Shown: positions 24,148 through 35,080, counted from the first letter of the stretch. The stretch: DNA of 64,000 nucleotides from Nageia nagi (GCA_050084985.1 JBITNC010000001.1:155372001-155436000), one strand, 5' to 3'. A program made the numbers and translations. Notes: generated by a model from the sequence alone, not told the origin.

Positions 24148-24376
24148 CTTTCCCGTCTTGATCGTATGGAATTTTGAACAAGACAATCGAGTATTGATGT
24201 GGGATAAGGCACACAAAGACAAAGGGAAACATGCTAAGTTTGATAAACTGTGGTTAGGGCCATTTCTCATTGAGGACCTTGCAGGCCAAAATTCTTTCAA
24301 GCTGAAGAAACTCACTAGTGAGGTATTGCCATTGCCTGTTAATGGTAAACACCTCAAGCATTATTTCCAAGCTTGA
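24148..24376 (+). pseudogene. pol: Tat integrase C-terminal part
   Basis: It encodes NRVLMWDKAHKDKGKHAKFD, KLWLGPFLIEDL, then LPLPVNGKHLKHYFQA and a stop at 24374. This is the conserved C-terminal domain of Tat integrases (KWDK...KGKH.KF..LW.GPF, LPVNG.HLK.YF). It is continuous with 20264 once the solo LTR is removed, with one further shift near 24170. Confidence 0.88.
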
Positions 24377-24512
24377 AAAGGCCTTTTGCATTACCTTGTA
24401 CATAGTCGTCGTGTCTGCATTTTGTCTGCATTATGACTATTGCATTGTGTTGTTATCTTTCGGTGTTTGTTCCTATGTTAGTTTTCATTGTTGTTTTGTT
24501 TTTTTTAGCTAT
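24377..24512 (+). other. Tat 3' untranslated stretch, T-rich tract before 3' LTR
   Basis: Between the integrase stop and the LTR start. It ends with TTGTTGTTTTG, a run of T and TAGCTATT. Nearly the same T-rich tract with TTTTAGCTATT precedes the LTR start at 58701. A purine-rich polypurine tract, normally found here, is not evident on the plus strand. Confidence 0.55.
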
Positions 24513-24680
24513 TGTTTTGCCTGCACAACACCCCCCAAAATTTTGCATTTTGAGGAACCTTACAAAATAGAACATAAAGGCATGGAATAAATTTTGTTCA
24601 AGGAAATGCATGCATCTTACTCTAGCAAGAAGAAACATGGCAAAATTTGCATGAAACAAGTCAAAAATTGTCCTCCTACC

Positions 24681-26180
24681 TTAGGCGCATGCATTGAGGG
24701 ACATGCTTTTTGCACGTCCCCTAAAATGTGTTCCCTCCTTCATGCTGCATATTTCATGATGAGTCTTGCATTTTTGGTCTCAAAACAACATTTTCCATGT
24801 CTATCATGCTGCAAAAATTGCATTTACTCCATTGCATCTCTTTTGAGGGGTCATTCTAGTCGATTTTGAAAGAAAATATGCATTTTTCCCCTAGGTGCAG
24901 GCTTTGAGGGACATGCTTTGGGACCAAGGCCCATAGAAGTCCCCATACTTAGAAAATTTTTCAAGTTGTGAAGAAAAAGGAAAGAGTGCATGTTTTGAGG
25001 GACATGCTTTTGCATGCCCCCTAAACGGTGCACCTAGGCTAGAGAAGAGGCTTAGTCATTTTTTGAGCAAATTATAAAAGAACCCAAATGCATGTTTTGA
25101 GGGACATGCTTTTGCATGTTCCCTCAATGATGCGCCCAACTTCGAGGTGTGAAAATTGGCTAACTGTTGGACCCAAGCGCTGACAAGTGTGATCACATGC
25201 ATTCGACCTTCATTTGCAATCATATAGTGACACTTGTCCAGCCACAGGAAGGCCTATAAAAGGAAAGTCAGCCTCAGTATTCAGTTTGGATGGTCAAATT
25301 TGGAACCTTTTGCGAAGCTTAGTCACGAAAGCACGTCCCCCAAATCGTGTTCCCTATTCTGTAGTGCATTTTTCAAGGTCATTTTCCATTACTTTAAGAA
25401 TTCATTGCATCGGGAGGTGTGCCATAGCCTAGGCGCATGGTTTCTGGTGTGTGTTTAGGCACTCACCTAAATGGGTGCACCCATTCCAAGACGTCTTGGT
25501 CCAGAAGAAATTTTGACTAAGTATAGAATTCAACTAGGTGAAGGCCAAGCGCATGCTTTCAGGTGCATGCTTTTGCACCCATCTCAAAAGGTGCGACCAA
25601 GATACAAAGCTTTCAAGTATAATGGGAATTGACAAAGGCCTTTTGTCCATCAAGGTTGATAGGTGCATGTATCCCAGGACATGCTTTTCCACTCATCCAA
25701 AACTATGCGCCCATCATCCTGGTTCCACCATTCAACCTTACTATTAACCAACCAAAGGGTGACATGTGGCAAGTGTGAAGACTATAATTATCAAGTCACC
25801 CCTAAATCATTTCACCACTCCATTGTAGCTTTCATTGAGCGCTCCAGTCACATCATTTCAAGGACATGCTTGAGCACTCATCAAAATCGATGCGCCAAGG
25901 AGGAATAAGGGATCAAGAACGTGCCTATGCTACTAGTTTGCCATTTTTGGCTAAGGCATTTCATTTTTCTCTTCAATTGAACATGAAAATTTGAGGCGCA
26001 TGTTTTGCAGCACATGCTTAACCACAAATCCAAATCTATGTGCCCCTATGTGAAGTGATGAATTGACCTTCCCAAGTGGAAATTGTGGCTCTGAAATTGA
26101 CTAAGTGACCCAAGGGCCCAGTCGCATGTTTTTCAAGCAATGAAAAAGCACACATCCAAATCCATGCACCCTAGGATCAA
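24681..26180 (+). repeat. Type B palindrome array
   Basis: About ten inverted repeats near 24681, 24893, 24985, 25088, 25430, 25548, 25660, 25840, 25993 and 26121. The best is at 24985-25040: TGCATGTTTTGAGGGACATGC, then TTTT, then GCATGCCCCCTAAACGGTGCACC. Outer arms are GGCGCATG / TGCGCC. The TATA box at 25255 sits in the middle of the array. Confidence 0.82.
25255..25263 (+). promoter_or_regulatory. TATA box within the Tat 3' LTR
   Basis: GGCCTATAAAAGGAAAGTCAGCC; the same context is at 45735 (unit 4) and on the minus strand at 1245. It is 1.2 kb upstream of the ORF start. A weaker CAATAAAAGAGGGC is at 26275. Confidence 0.5.
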
Positions 26181-26450
26181 AGACCAAAATTGTTTAAGTG
26201 TGAGAAGCAAGGAGTTGAAAAGTCAAGAAGACAAGTGGCAGATCTGCATCATGCCATGCACGAACCCTCCATGCAATAAAAGAGGGCATCCCTAGTCCAT
26301 TTATGTAGAACGTTTTGTAGTCCAAACCTACACATCTAGTCATTCTTCTATTGCACCCTCTGATGCATCTAGCTTGGTACTTAGTCATTTTTGGGGTGTT
26401 CTCAGCCATTTTTTGGTCCTTTTTTGCACTTTTTTTTTTAGAATTCAAAG

Positions 26451-29400
26451 ATGACTTCTAAAGTAGGGCAACCCCATCAAAGGCCAAAAAAACCCAAGGG
26501 CAACTTTTTGAAAAGCATGTCACCAAAGACCAGATGAAAGGCTCTTGAGGGAGAGCCAGATAGAATTTCAAAAAGAGAGAAACCAGAGCTACCTGAAGCC
26601 AAATTCAAGGGGAGATACATCTTCGTTGGAGACATAGACTAGGGAAATGTTGACCCATCTATACCATAGCCTCCATTGCCTCCATCAACAAGGAGGATTT
26701 ATCAGATGAACTTATCCATTCTTGTGGATTGTTCAACGCCACCATGATGCCTTTTGCGGTTCAATTTCTTGACTTGTGCTACAAGGTAGCCAAGCGATGC
26801 AGATATGATAAGAGAGTTCTCTTGGACACTAAAGGAAATGTAATTATGGATTTCTCTCCTAATGGGATTGAAGCAGCCTTTGGCTAGAAAAGATATGGAG
26901 ATGACTACACAATAGTCAATTCAAAGGAGTTCCATGATTCCATTACCCAACCTGGAGATTACACTAGAACATGGCTGCATGAGGATTACCAGAGCATCCA
27001 GGGCCAAAGATTGGTTTGCGCCTATAGGGAGGAATTCCTTCCTAGAGTGGCTAAGTTGATCACTTTATTGTCCAAGGTCACAAGTCAGGAGGACGATTCC
27101 AAGTATAGGAAGGAGGTCACTGGGTTTATTGCAATGATTAGCTCAGGTAGAGCTATCAGATGGAGCAAGGTTATCAGTCTTGCACCACCAGTTGGCTTAC
27201 TTTGGCTCTTCCAAGAGATTCTATATGAACTCCTATCTTTTGTACCTATTGTTGCCCGGCAAGCTCAAATCAAGACAGCTTGCGGATGAAAGGTATTTGG
27301 GTCAAAAAGGCATTCCTGTGTGGTGGGTTTACCCGAAGTGGTGGTATCACAACAAATTTCAGCATTTCTATGAGATGAATGATTGGTGGGAGTATTCCAT
27401 CTACAAAGACATCAAAAGGGAATCGATGGTCAAGATGATTTCAAATTCAGCCATTCAAGCCATCAGTGTACATGTAGATTTCTACCTACAGTATGTTGAT
27501 CATACACATATCAAAGTTTATGGCACCGAAGAGCAACCCCTGCTCCTGCCCAGATATGCCAGTGACAGACTCATTCTCATGGAATTTGCTAGATAGTTAT
27601 TGTTTTTGAAGGAATGAGTATAGAGAAAGAAGGACGCAACCATTAACTTGCCTATCTCAATTACAAGTTATGTTTGCCAGACATGGGTTGAGGCCAACAA
27701 TATGAAGGAGCTGCAGTAGTACGTCTTCTTCAAGGAGATGGCAGCTAGGAATTATGATCCCAAAGGTGTGATTGCTCATTTCTACAACACCGCATTCCAC
27801 AAACCGATCGCTTATCAGCATAAATCTTTAGGGAATGCAGAGAAGTACTGAAATGTGCAGGATGAGGAAGAGATAGCAAGGATAGATGCTCTTTTGAGCA
27901 GAAATAAGGCTCCCCTTCAGGTAGAAAAAACACCTCAAAGACCCAGAATTGTGAAGGCAAGATCCAAAGAGGTCCCACTAAGGATCAAAATGTCTCCTCC
28001 TTCTGCAAGTGTTGCGCCTTCACAGGGTAAGACACCCTTGCTTCCCATCGGGAAAAGGCAAGGAACTTCAAGGGAGCACACCTCAAGACCTAGCAAACGC
28101 AGTGTGTGGTGATGGTTGACCTGAGAGATGTTGGCTATCGCACTGTCCCCTTGGATATGTTGGAGGAAGCTTGTGTCGATGATTTACCCACCAAAGAAGT
28201 CCCTTCTAGACCCACTTGTCCTTCTGGATGTAGGGAGAAAGTTCCCCCATTGCAACCAAGTTCCAGTTCTTCTAAGCATTCCACTTCTTTCGATGAAGAA
28301 AATGATGAAGAACCCAACCATACAATAGAAGACTCCGATGAAGAGACAAAGAGCCAGGAAGGTGATGAGGAGAGCCGCAGTGAAGAAGAAGATGATAATG
28401 ATAATACAGATGATGTTGATAACAAAGAGTACCCTAGCCAAGACAACGTAGTTGTAGGTGCTTCTGTACCTGATGAGACGGAGATTGAGATGCTCCCAGA
28501 TGACGATGAGATTGTACACGTTGGGACCTATGATGATGAGGTCCAAATCATCAGATTGAAGTGTACCAAAAGGTGGGTGCCTCCAAGCCCTCTCTTGCCG
28601 AACATAGAAAGAGGTCACCCTCGTCTTCCCAGAAGACCTCTATGAAGAGGACCAGCCATGAGAGATCCCCTCAACCATGGAACAAAGGCATATCAATCGG
28701 TGGCAATGGCGGAGATGAAGAATACAAAGGGGAGACTAAAGAACAGAAGAAGAAGAGAAAGTAGGATGAACACCAAGGTAAGGAGATTGCCCTTGTCCAG
28801 ACCACTTCGACGAAGGAAGTCAAGAAGGTTAGTAGAGGCCGATTGCTAGTACAGAGGTTCCCTCCCCAGCCAGCAACTGTACATTCGAACTTTGATCTAG
28901 ATGCCTGCCTTAGAGCCCTCAGCATGAGTACGGCTCATGATGAAGAGATAGATCAGGACTTGAGATCTGAGGATGAAGAAGAGGAGCTCTCTCATGGTGA
29001 GAAAGTTAGAAGAATTGATACATTTGTCTCCACCACCCGGAAAGAGATCTCCATCAATCACTGCTATTCAAAGGATAGACATCCTCAAAGGCCCAAGGAT
29101 TGCATGATTGAGACGTTCAAGATGCTCGTGAAGTTGAGATTGACAGCCCGCAAGCACATTGTGACCCAAAATGTTGCAGTCATGGAACAGGAAGGCTATG
29201 AAGCCAAAAAGGATATGAAAAGGTTGAAAAAGGAACTCACAACCAGCAGGAAAATCATTAAGGAGTTCCAGACCATTAGCACCACCCCTATCAATCTAAA
29301 GAAGCAAGCCTCCTTCCATGAAGGATGGGAGCTGATGAAGGACTAGCTCAAGAAGGAGATGATGGAAACTATTGAGAAGTTGTCTTCTCAAATATATAGC

Positions 29401-29997
29401 CTTCTCGAGGAAGGAGTCGAAATCCGAGAACTCAAGTCCCAAATCCTAGCACACCTCAAGAAGCTGGATGGTTACCTCCCTAACGTCACCCATCTGCAGC
29501 AGGTTTTCGTTGACAAACCCGAAAAGTTGGTCTACTGCCACGTGTTTATGTATCAACACGATTGGCTAAAACATGCACTTGAGAAGTGCAACGCCGTTTT
29601 GAAGGTGAGAATCCCCTTGAGAAAGGAAGTTGAGGAGCAAATGAGCAGATATGTATACCATCTCAGATTCCAGAGGGATGATAACAGCATACCGAGAAAT
29701 GAGGCAGCATTGGCAGAGGCCCAAAATTTGATCCAAGAGCATCTAGACGTCAAGGATGTCAATTTGTTAAAGGCAGGGCATCCCATCGTCCATGAAAGAC
29801 AAATGGTCATTTGGAGATATCAGATGCAGGCTATGTCCAAGCAGATTGGGGACTATTTTGGGCAAAACAGCAGCATCGTTGGTATGATCTCTAGGGGAAT
29901 GCGGAAAACCACGACGTTCTTGGAGGAGATCATTGAGTCGTATGGTCTTACCAGCGAGGAGTGGAACTCCACCGATACCAGATCAGATCTGGCCTAG
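26451..29997 (+). pseudogene. LTR-encoded ORF, copy 2 (most complete span)
   Basis: This is an unrecognised family of about 1,180 codons. ATG at 26451 follows a long T tract ending TTTAG. Landmarks in order: KFKGRYIFVGDID, VIMDFSPNGIEAAFG, EEFLPRVAKLITLLSKVTSQ, FYMNSYL, VYPKWWYHNKFQHFYE, SIYKDIKRES, VDFYLQYVDHTHIKVYG, LPRYASDRLILMEF, then KAPLQVEKTP. A Ser/Glu/Asp-rich stretch (28260-28450, 28920-29000) precedes a long coiled-coil region (29100-29980). At least three frame changes and several stops make it non-functional. It lies wholly inside the 3' LTR. It might be a gag-like or nucleic-acid-binding structural protein, but no motif proves this. Confidence 0.78.
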
Positions 29998-30850
29998 GTC
30001 TGATCCACTCACAAATTCTGTCTGCAATAATCTTTCTTTTGTTTAATGCATATTTAATGGTGGTGGTTTTTGTTACACTCGGACTTTATTTGCCTTAATT
30101 GGTGTAGGAATGAGGTTTTGCTCCTGCTAGATCAGATATGTCAAACTCATTAATGATTCTGACCGATGCAGGGATGAAGTTTTGCTCCCACCGGTTCAGA
30201 ATCTAAACATTTATTGCATATTTGATTTTATTTTGCATAGGTTAATGATAGATTAAATGCATTTTGGTTGTGGCATTTATATTTGTCAGCTTTTAAGTGC
30301 CACTTGCATCGTTTTCTATAAACAATCTAATCTTGTATCGGTATGAGTGTTGCGTATGTGCATGCCATATCAGATTTGATGCCTTTAGGGTAACACTTCT
30401 AGTGGCCTATTTATACCCCATTAAGGCCATTTAGAAGGGGATTTTGCATAATGTTGATTGCATGAGACTATTGCATCTGCTAAAACTAAGGATTTTTGGC
30501 ATATGATTGCATGTACGAGATTTTCTGCATATTGTTGAATTGCATAAGGATTTGCTACATAAGGGATTCTTTGCATATCATGGATACATATTGTTGTATC
30601 TCTGTTTCATTTTGAATATCATATGGAGACTATTGCAATCAAGAAAGGAATGCCTCTATTCATGCTATGGAATATAATTGTGAGTTTATTTCTTTCTGGA
30701 ATATTGCTGCAAAGTTAATACTATGAAGATTATCATTTGTGGGACCATGCATATTGCTTTGGTGTTTGAATAGTTTTCCTCTTAAAAGTGCATATTGAAT
30801 ATTTGTTGAAGTAGTTTAAGTTGTTCATTGCATGGTTTGCATGCAAGTAA
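29998..30850 (+). other. Tail of the Tat 3' LTR
   Basis: Non-coding. It has two GATGNNGTTTTGCTCC blocks and a CCTATTTATACCCC TATA-like box at about 30408. The remaining 440 bp is rich in GATTGCATG-like words. The end is lost at the junction with the minus-strand unit. Confidence 0.55.
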
Positions 30851-32023
30851 ATTGGAGGTAGCCGATTTCTTCTACCATACCTGCTCGTGTAGAAAGGCCA
30901 ATTGCCTCATCATCTCCATTAATAGCATCCTGTTACTCACGAACCTTGGCAATTGATAAGGCTGGACAGCTGATCCATGTATACGAATATAGGAATAGTG
31001 TTGGTGATGGAGGAAGAAATCCCCATGCTTCTTCAAAGCATCTTGGGCTGAATCGGAGATCCTAGCAACCATGACCTCTCCCTTAAGTTCTTTGTATATT
31101 TCATACTCCCATCCATCATTTTTCATTACAAAACTATCCCATCTCCTTTCCAACTTCCATTTGGGGTAGCACTTCCAAATGGGGTATGTCCCCTTTTCTA
31201 TCCAAGCCGTCTCACCCTGAGCTATAGCTCTATACTTGTCATGAAGCCACATGTACACAAGATATGAATTGAGATAGAATTTACGAGTGGTACCTAAGGA
31301 CAACAACTAATCAGCTATGGAGTCACTCAACACCTTGCTCCACCTAATCCTTCTCCCTCTGGCGATCTCTAGGATGAACCCAAAGAACTCTTTCCTAAAC
31401 TTTGAGGCAGCTTCCTTCCAAAGGATTCTGGACAACAAAAGAATCATCAATTCCACTGCAGGATAGAAGTTGGAGCGAGGAGCATTGATAAGTGCATTTC
31501 CCTTCAATCCGTGATGCTCCTCCAACATCCAGCTCTTGATAGCTATGGTTGCCCTGGGGGTCTCCTAGTAACAAGCTAATGATCTAGCCTCGCTATACTC
31601 GACTTCTCCTTCATAGGTCTACTGAAATGTCGATTTGATGGCGTCCACGCTGAAGTCCATTATGATGTCTCCTTTGATACCTCGAAGGACTCTCTCCTCT
31701 TTTTGCCAATGATGGCCAACCTCCATACACACTTCAGGAAATGGAGTTGTGAATGGGACTAATGTGCAAGTGGAGAGTCTGGAGAAGAAGACGATATCCT
31801 GCTTCAAGTCAATGATAGGAAGACCATGAGTGCTCTCCCTCATCTATGTAGGGTCAATGTTTTGCCAATCAGTATCTCCAATGGTTGAAAAACTGTTTCT
31901 CGAGAATTTAGCCCCTTGGAGAAGGGCTTGTTGTCTCTCACGAATGGAGATGACACAATCCTGTTTCAACCGCTCGAGATCCCTAGCGAAGTTCGAAGCC
32001 AAATTACCCTTAGAAGAAGTCAT
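30851..32023 (-). pseudogene. LTR-encoded ORF, copy 3 (minus strand, N-terminal third)
   Basis: ATG at 32023-32021: MTSSKGNLASNFARDLERLK. The reading frame stays the same for about 1.17 kb: IGDTDWQNIDP, VPFTTPFPEVCMEVGHHW, GDIIMDFSVDAI, SWMLEEHHGLKGNALINAP, FYLNSYLVYMWLHDKY, YPKWKLERRWDSFVM, GDFFLHHQHYSYIRIHG, NRMLLMEMMRQLAFLHEQVW. Five in-frame stops interrupt it (about 31844, 31619, 31563, 31307, 30872), all TAG. This copy gives the clearest view of the conserved N-terminal domain because it has no frameshift. It is unrelated to any family I recognise. Confidence 0.8.
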
Positions 32024-32238
32024 AATGTTCTCATTGGCAATGTGGCTCCTCAAGAGTGTTGCGTGGGTTTCCAGGTGAAGATGACACCCACGTTGGAGGG
32101 TCTTGCCTCCCAAGTGCTTGCGCAAGCCTTAAGGTGGATAAATGATTATGTTTGAGCACAAAAATATTTGCTACTATCTTGGCGCAAGAGTAGAAGAGGA
32201 GCAAATTTTGAGTTTAAAAAAATGAGGTCCTCAAGCTT

Positions 32239-32248
32239 GTATATATAG
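32239..32248 (-). promoter_or_regulatory. TATA box of minus-strand LTR unit 6
   Basis: GGGCTATATATACAAGC on the minus strand, about 220 bp upstream of the ORF start at 32023. It corresponds to TATAAATAAA at 8810 in unit 1. Confidence 0.5.
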
Positions 32249-32396
32249 CCCATTTGGCTTCCAATTTGCCCTAGTCAACTAGGGTAACTGACATAACTCA
32301 TCATAACCCTCCACCTAGCCGACCTCGAGATGTGTGTCGCCCAAAACTCATACAAAGTTGCCTATGCCCAAATGTTTGGGTTTTAATGCTCAACCT

Positions 32397-33365
32397 GGCT
32401 TGGCGCATGGAAAAAAAAAGACAAAAAAGTGACTTTTCGAACCATGCGCCAGCCCTGGGAGCTTGCATGCTTCCAACGTTGGGTGTCCTACCTTCATGTT
32501 TGCTTGCCTTGATCGCCTAACTCACCCGATGACCTGATTTTTCCTTAATCCTGGTCTTCTAGTCTATTGGACTTGTCAATTTTGGCGTTTCATCTCAATC
32601 CGAACAACCTGTGGGCTTGGCGCATGCTTCCAAAAGTCAAGTTTGTGACTTTTTGAGGCATGAGCCAGTCTTGCCTATCCATCCAGCCTGGTCGCATAGT
32701 TTTTGTCTTTTTGAAGCATGCGCCAGCCTCTAGTTGGCCTATTTTTCGAAATCTAACTTTCAAGTGCTCATGCCTTAACCAAATTTTCATATATCTCGAA
32801 TCTTTGAGGTTCCCCAGGCTTGGCGCATGTCTCAAAAAGTCAAGATTTTGTCTTTTGAGACCATGCGCAAGCCCCTCTGGGTATACTTGAGTTAATTTTG
32901 AGTTTTCCGAGTCCAAAACTTGTCAAATTTTCACCTTTGCTCAAACTGACAGCCTTCCTAGGCTTGGCGCATGGTTCAAAAAGACATGATTTTGTCTTTT
33001 TGAAGCATGCACCAACCTCTTGGGTGGCTCATGTTCATTTTCCAACCCCCGAACTTGCTCAATTTGCCTTTTTGACCAAATTGCATGATTCAAAAAGACA
33101 AGATTTTGTCTTTTCAAACCATGCGCCAGCCCTATAGTGCCTTTGACTTAGATTTTTCATGTTCACTTTTGCTCCATTCCGCTCCCTATGTTTGGCGCAT
33201 GCCCAGGAAAGACAAGATTTTGTCTCTAGGAGGCATGCACTAGGCTTGCAAGTGCCCAAATTCCGTCTTTGACCCTTTCCTTCTGTTTAGACGACCCCCA
33301 AGCCCAATCGCATGGTTCACAAAGACAAGTTTTTGTCTTTTGAAACCACACACCAACCCTTGGAG
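32397..33365 (-). repeat. Type A palindrome array, minus-strand LTR
   Basis: Eight units near 32397, 32611, 32690, 32817, 32961, 33083, 33191 and 33301. The best preserved is 32961-33018: GGCTTGGCGCATGGTTCAAA, AAGACATGATTTTGTC, TTTTTGAAGCATGCACCAACC. Spacing is 80-210 bp. Confidence 0.88.
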
Positions 33366-33657
33366 AGGCCCAATTTGCTTTGATCAGGCTACGACTCTTC
33401 CTAAACTCCCTAGTTCACCTAAGATCATCTTAAATCCTTCCTAGACTTAGCCATTTTTAGAGATTTTGAAATTCCTATCTTGACATGACTAACCCTAGAC
33501 GAAGGAAGAGGCTTGAACTGTAAGGAGTTGTCCATGAATCTGGGTCTTTGAGATGCAACTTGGGTGGGATTGATGATGAGAAAACAAAGTATATACATTG
33601 ACGCATTGAGGGTCCCCAAAATCGCAGGATTTTGGGGGATGTGTTTTAGTCACAACA

Positions 33658-33899
33658 ACTTCCACCCAAAACAATTGTTCAGCTTCTGCAATTGAACCAT
33701 TTTTATTGCTTCAACTTCTGTCGGAGATTTGTAGACGTTGATGTCACATTCTTTGTCCAAAACTTCCGAAAATTCGAAAGATCAAAAATTCTTTGGAAGT
33801 CGAAAGTTAAGAATTCTTGGAAAGCCAGAATCAGCCTGCTAACATTATTGCGTAAGTTCTGAAATCCGAAAAAGTTTTCTAAATGAAATTCTAAGAACT
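33658..33899. other. LysRS intron sequence between insertions
   Basis: 240 bp of AT-rich sequence rich in AAAATTC and GAAAGT words. No gene or repeat recognised. Confidence 0.4.
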
Positions 33900-33907
33900 A
33901 ATTAAAG

Positions 33908-34708
33908 CAACATTATCAAGGGACGCGTTCTCCCCCTTTTTTCCCGTTTCTCCATCCCCCACGTCCTTGAAACTTGGGGACACCTCAAGGGACATTTCCC
34001 CGCCTTCCCCTTTTTAGGGTGAACAGAGGGGACGTCCTCAAGACAATTTCTTCTTAGGCCTTGTGGACATTTCGTTTTAAATGTTTGAAAAGGGGTCGGA
34101 TGGGGGGCAGCTCCCTCTTGGACACTACAAACAAAAAAAATATCAACTTTTTTTTAAATTTTTTTCATAAACCTTAGGGTGGTGGGTCCCACAAGGGTCT
34201 CCACCCCTCCAACCCTAAAAACATGCCTTTATATTCACATTGCAATCATTTTATCATTTGCACTTAAATGTCATTTTTAACTTATTTGACATATTCATGT
34301 CAAAGACTATGTTTTTGGGCCTTAGCATATTCAAACTTAATGGCATTATGATTATTAGACTATATTTATAGCTTATTATGATTTATCATTTATGATACAG
34401 ATTTCTGATTTTCATTTTATAATCATGTTACATGTTACTTGTTAGTATGGTAGTAGATACAGATTTTAATTTTCAAAGTATGTTACATATTTAAATTGGT
34501 CCATGGATGAATCATGAATGCTAATGATGAATGAAACATTGAAACTATATCTAATATCTACTTTTCTTAAATTTGCAAATTCTGAGGATTTTTTAGTATA
34601 TATATACTTGCTGTACCCCTCGCGTTTCCTAAAATCGGGTCGCCGTCCCCTACCATACCTAGGGACTCGTCCCCTCATTTCCCCGTCCCCAAGTCCGTGA
34701 CAGCCTTG
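33908..34708. mobile_element. Non-autonomous hAT-type element, 801 bp, TSD AATTAAAG
   Basis: It is flanked by the 8 bp direct repeat AATTAAAG at 33900-33907 and 34709-34716. Ends are CAACATTATCAAGGGACG on the left and, as reverse complement of the right, CAAGGCTGTCACGGAC: a degenerate terminal inverted repeat differing mostly by transitions. Both subterminal regions are rich in GGGGACG / CCCCGTCCCC words. No transposase is present. 8 bp duplications with CA...TG ends fit the hAT superfamily. Confidence 0.65.
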
Positions 34709-34716
34709 AATTAAAG

Positions 34717-35080
34717 CTTAAGCCCAAAAAGATCTGCTTTTATCATCTTGTATTATTTTCTTCCAGATATAATATTTAGTTATATGTGAAATTTATCTTG
34801 TCAAAGCTTCTCGTGAACTATATATGTAACAGATTAAACTTATAATGGCTTGCTTTGTGTTAAACTTGGACTACAGTCATACCCTATAATTGCATTCCAA
34901 GATGCCCTTCCTAGATGAAATGCATGTTTAACGACATCCATTTTAAATTTAGTTTTTATGTTTGAGGACTCTTTTTGGTTAATCTTGAAAATGTTTCTCA
35001 TCTCAGCAGGCATATTGAACTAACTTAAACAAAAAAGCATTCCAAGATAGAATTACAAAGAAAGAACTCATGCTGCTAAC
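34717..35080. other. LysRS intron sequence next to exon 35081-35185
   Basis: AT-rich intron end including the donor region. No repeat recognised. Confidence 0.45.

Larger units (their letters stand above)
24513..30850 (+). mobile_element. Tat 3' LTR carrying the LTR-encoded ORF (truncated right end)
   Basis: It starts TGTTTTGCCTGCACAACA right after the integrase and T-rich tract, so this is the 3' LTR of the element, not a separate insertion. It contains a type B palindrome array (24681-26180), a TATA (25255), ORF copy 2 (26451-29997) and the tail with two GATGNNGTTTTGCTCC blocks (30110, 30174) and CCTATTTATACCCC (30408). It breaks off at about 30850 against the truncated minus-strand LTR unit; the CCAACA end is missing. 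Confidence 0.8.
30851..33657 (-). mobile_element. LTR unit 6 on the minus strand (truncated within its ORF)
   Basis: Read on the minus strand it starts at 33657 with TGTTGTGACTAAAACACA and the hairpin ATTTTGGGGGAT/GTCCCCAAAAT. It then carries eight type A palindromes, a TATATATA box (32239-32248) and the ORF from 32023. It ends abruptly near 30851 in the middle of the ORF. It is the same subfamily as unit 1. Confidence 0.8.

Noticed and set aside
5541-24376. Endogenous pararetrovirus or retrovirus instead of a retrotransposon
   Set aside because: Domain order gag-protease-RNase H-RT-RNase H-integrase and the GLDFIG integrase signature fit Tat retrotransposons; no envelope or movement protein is visible.
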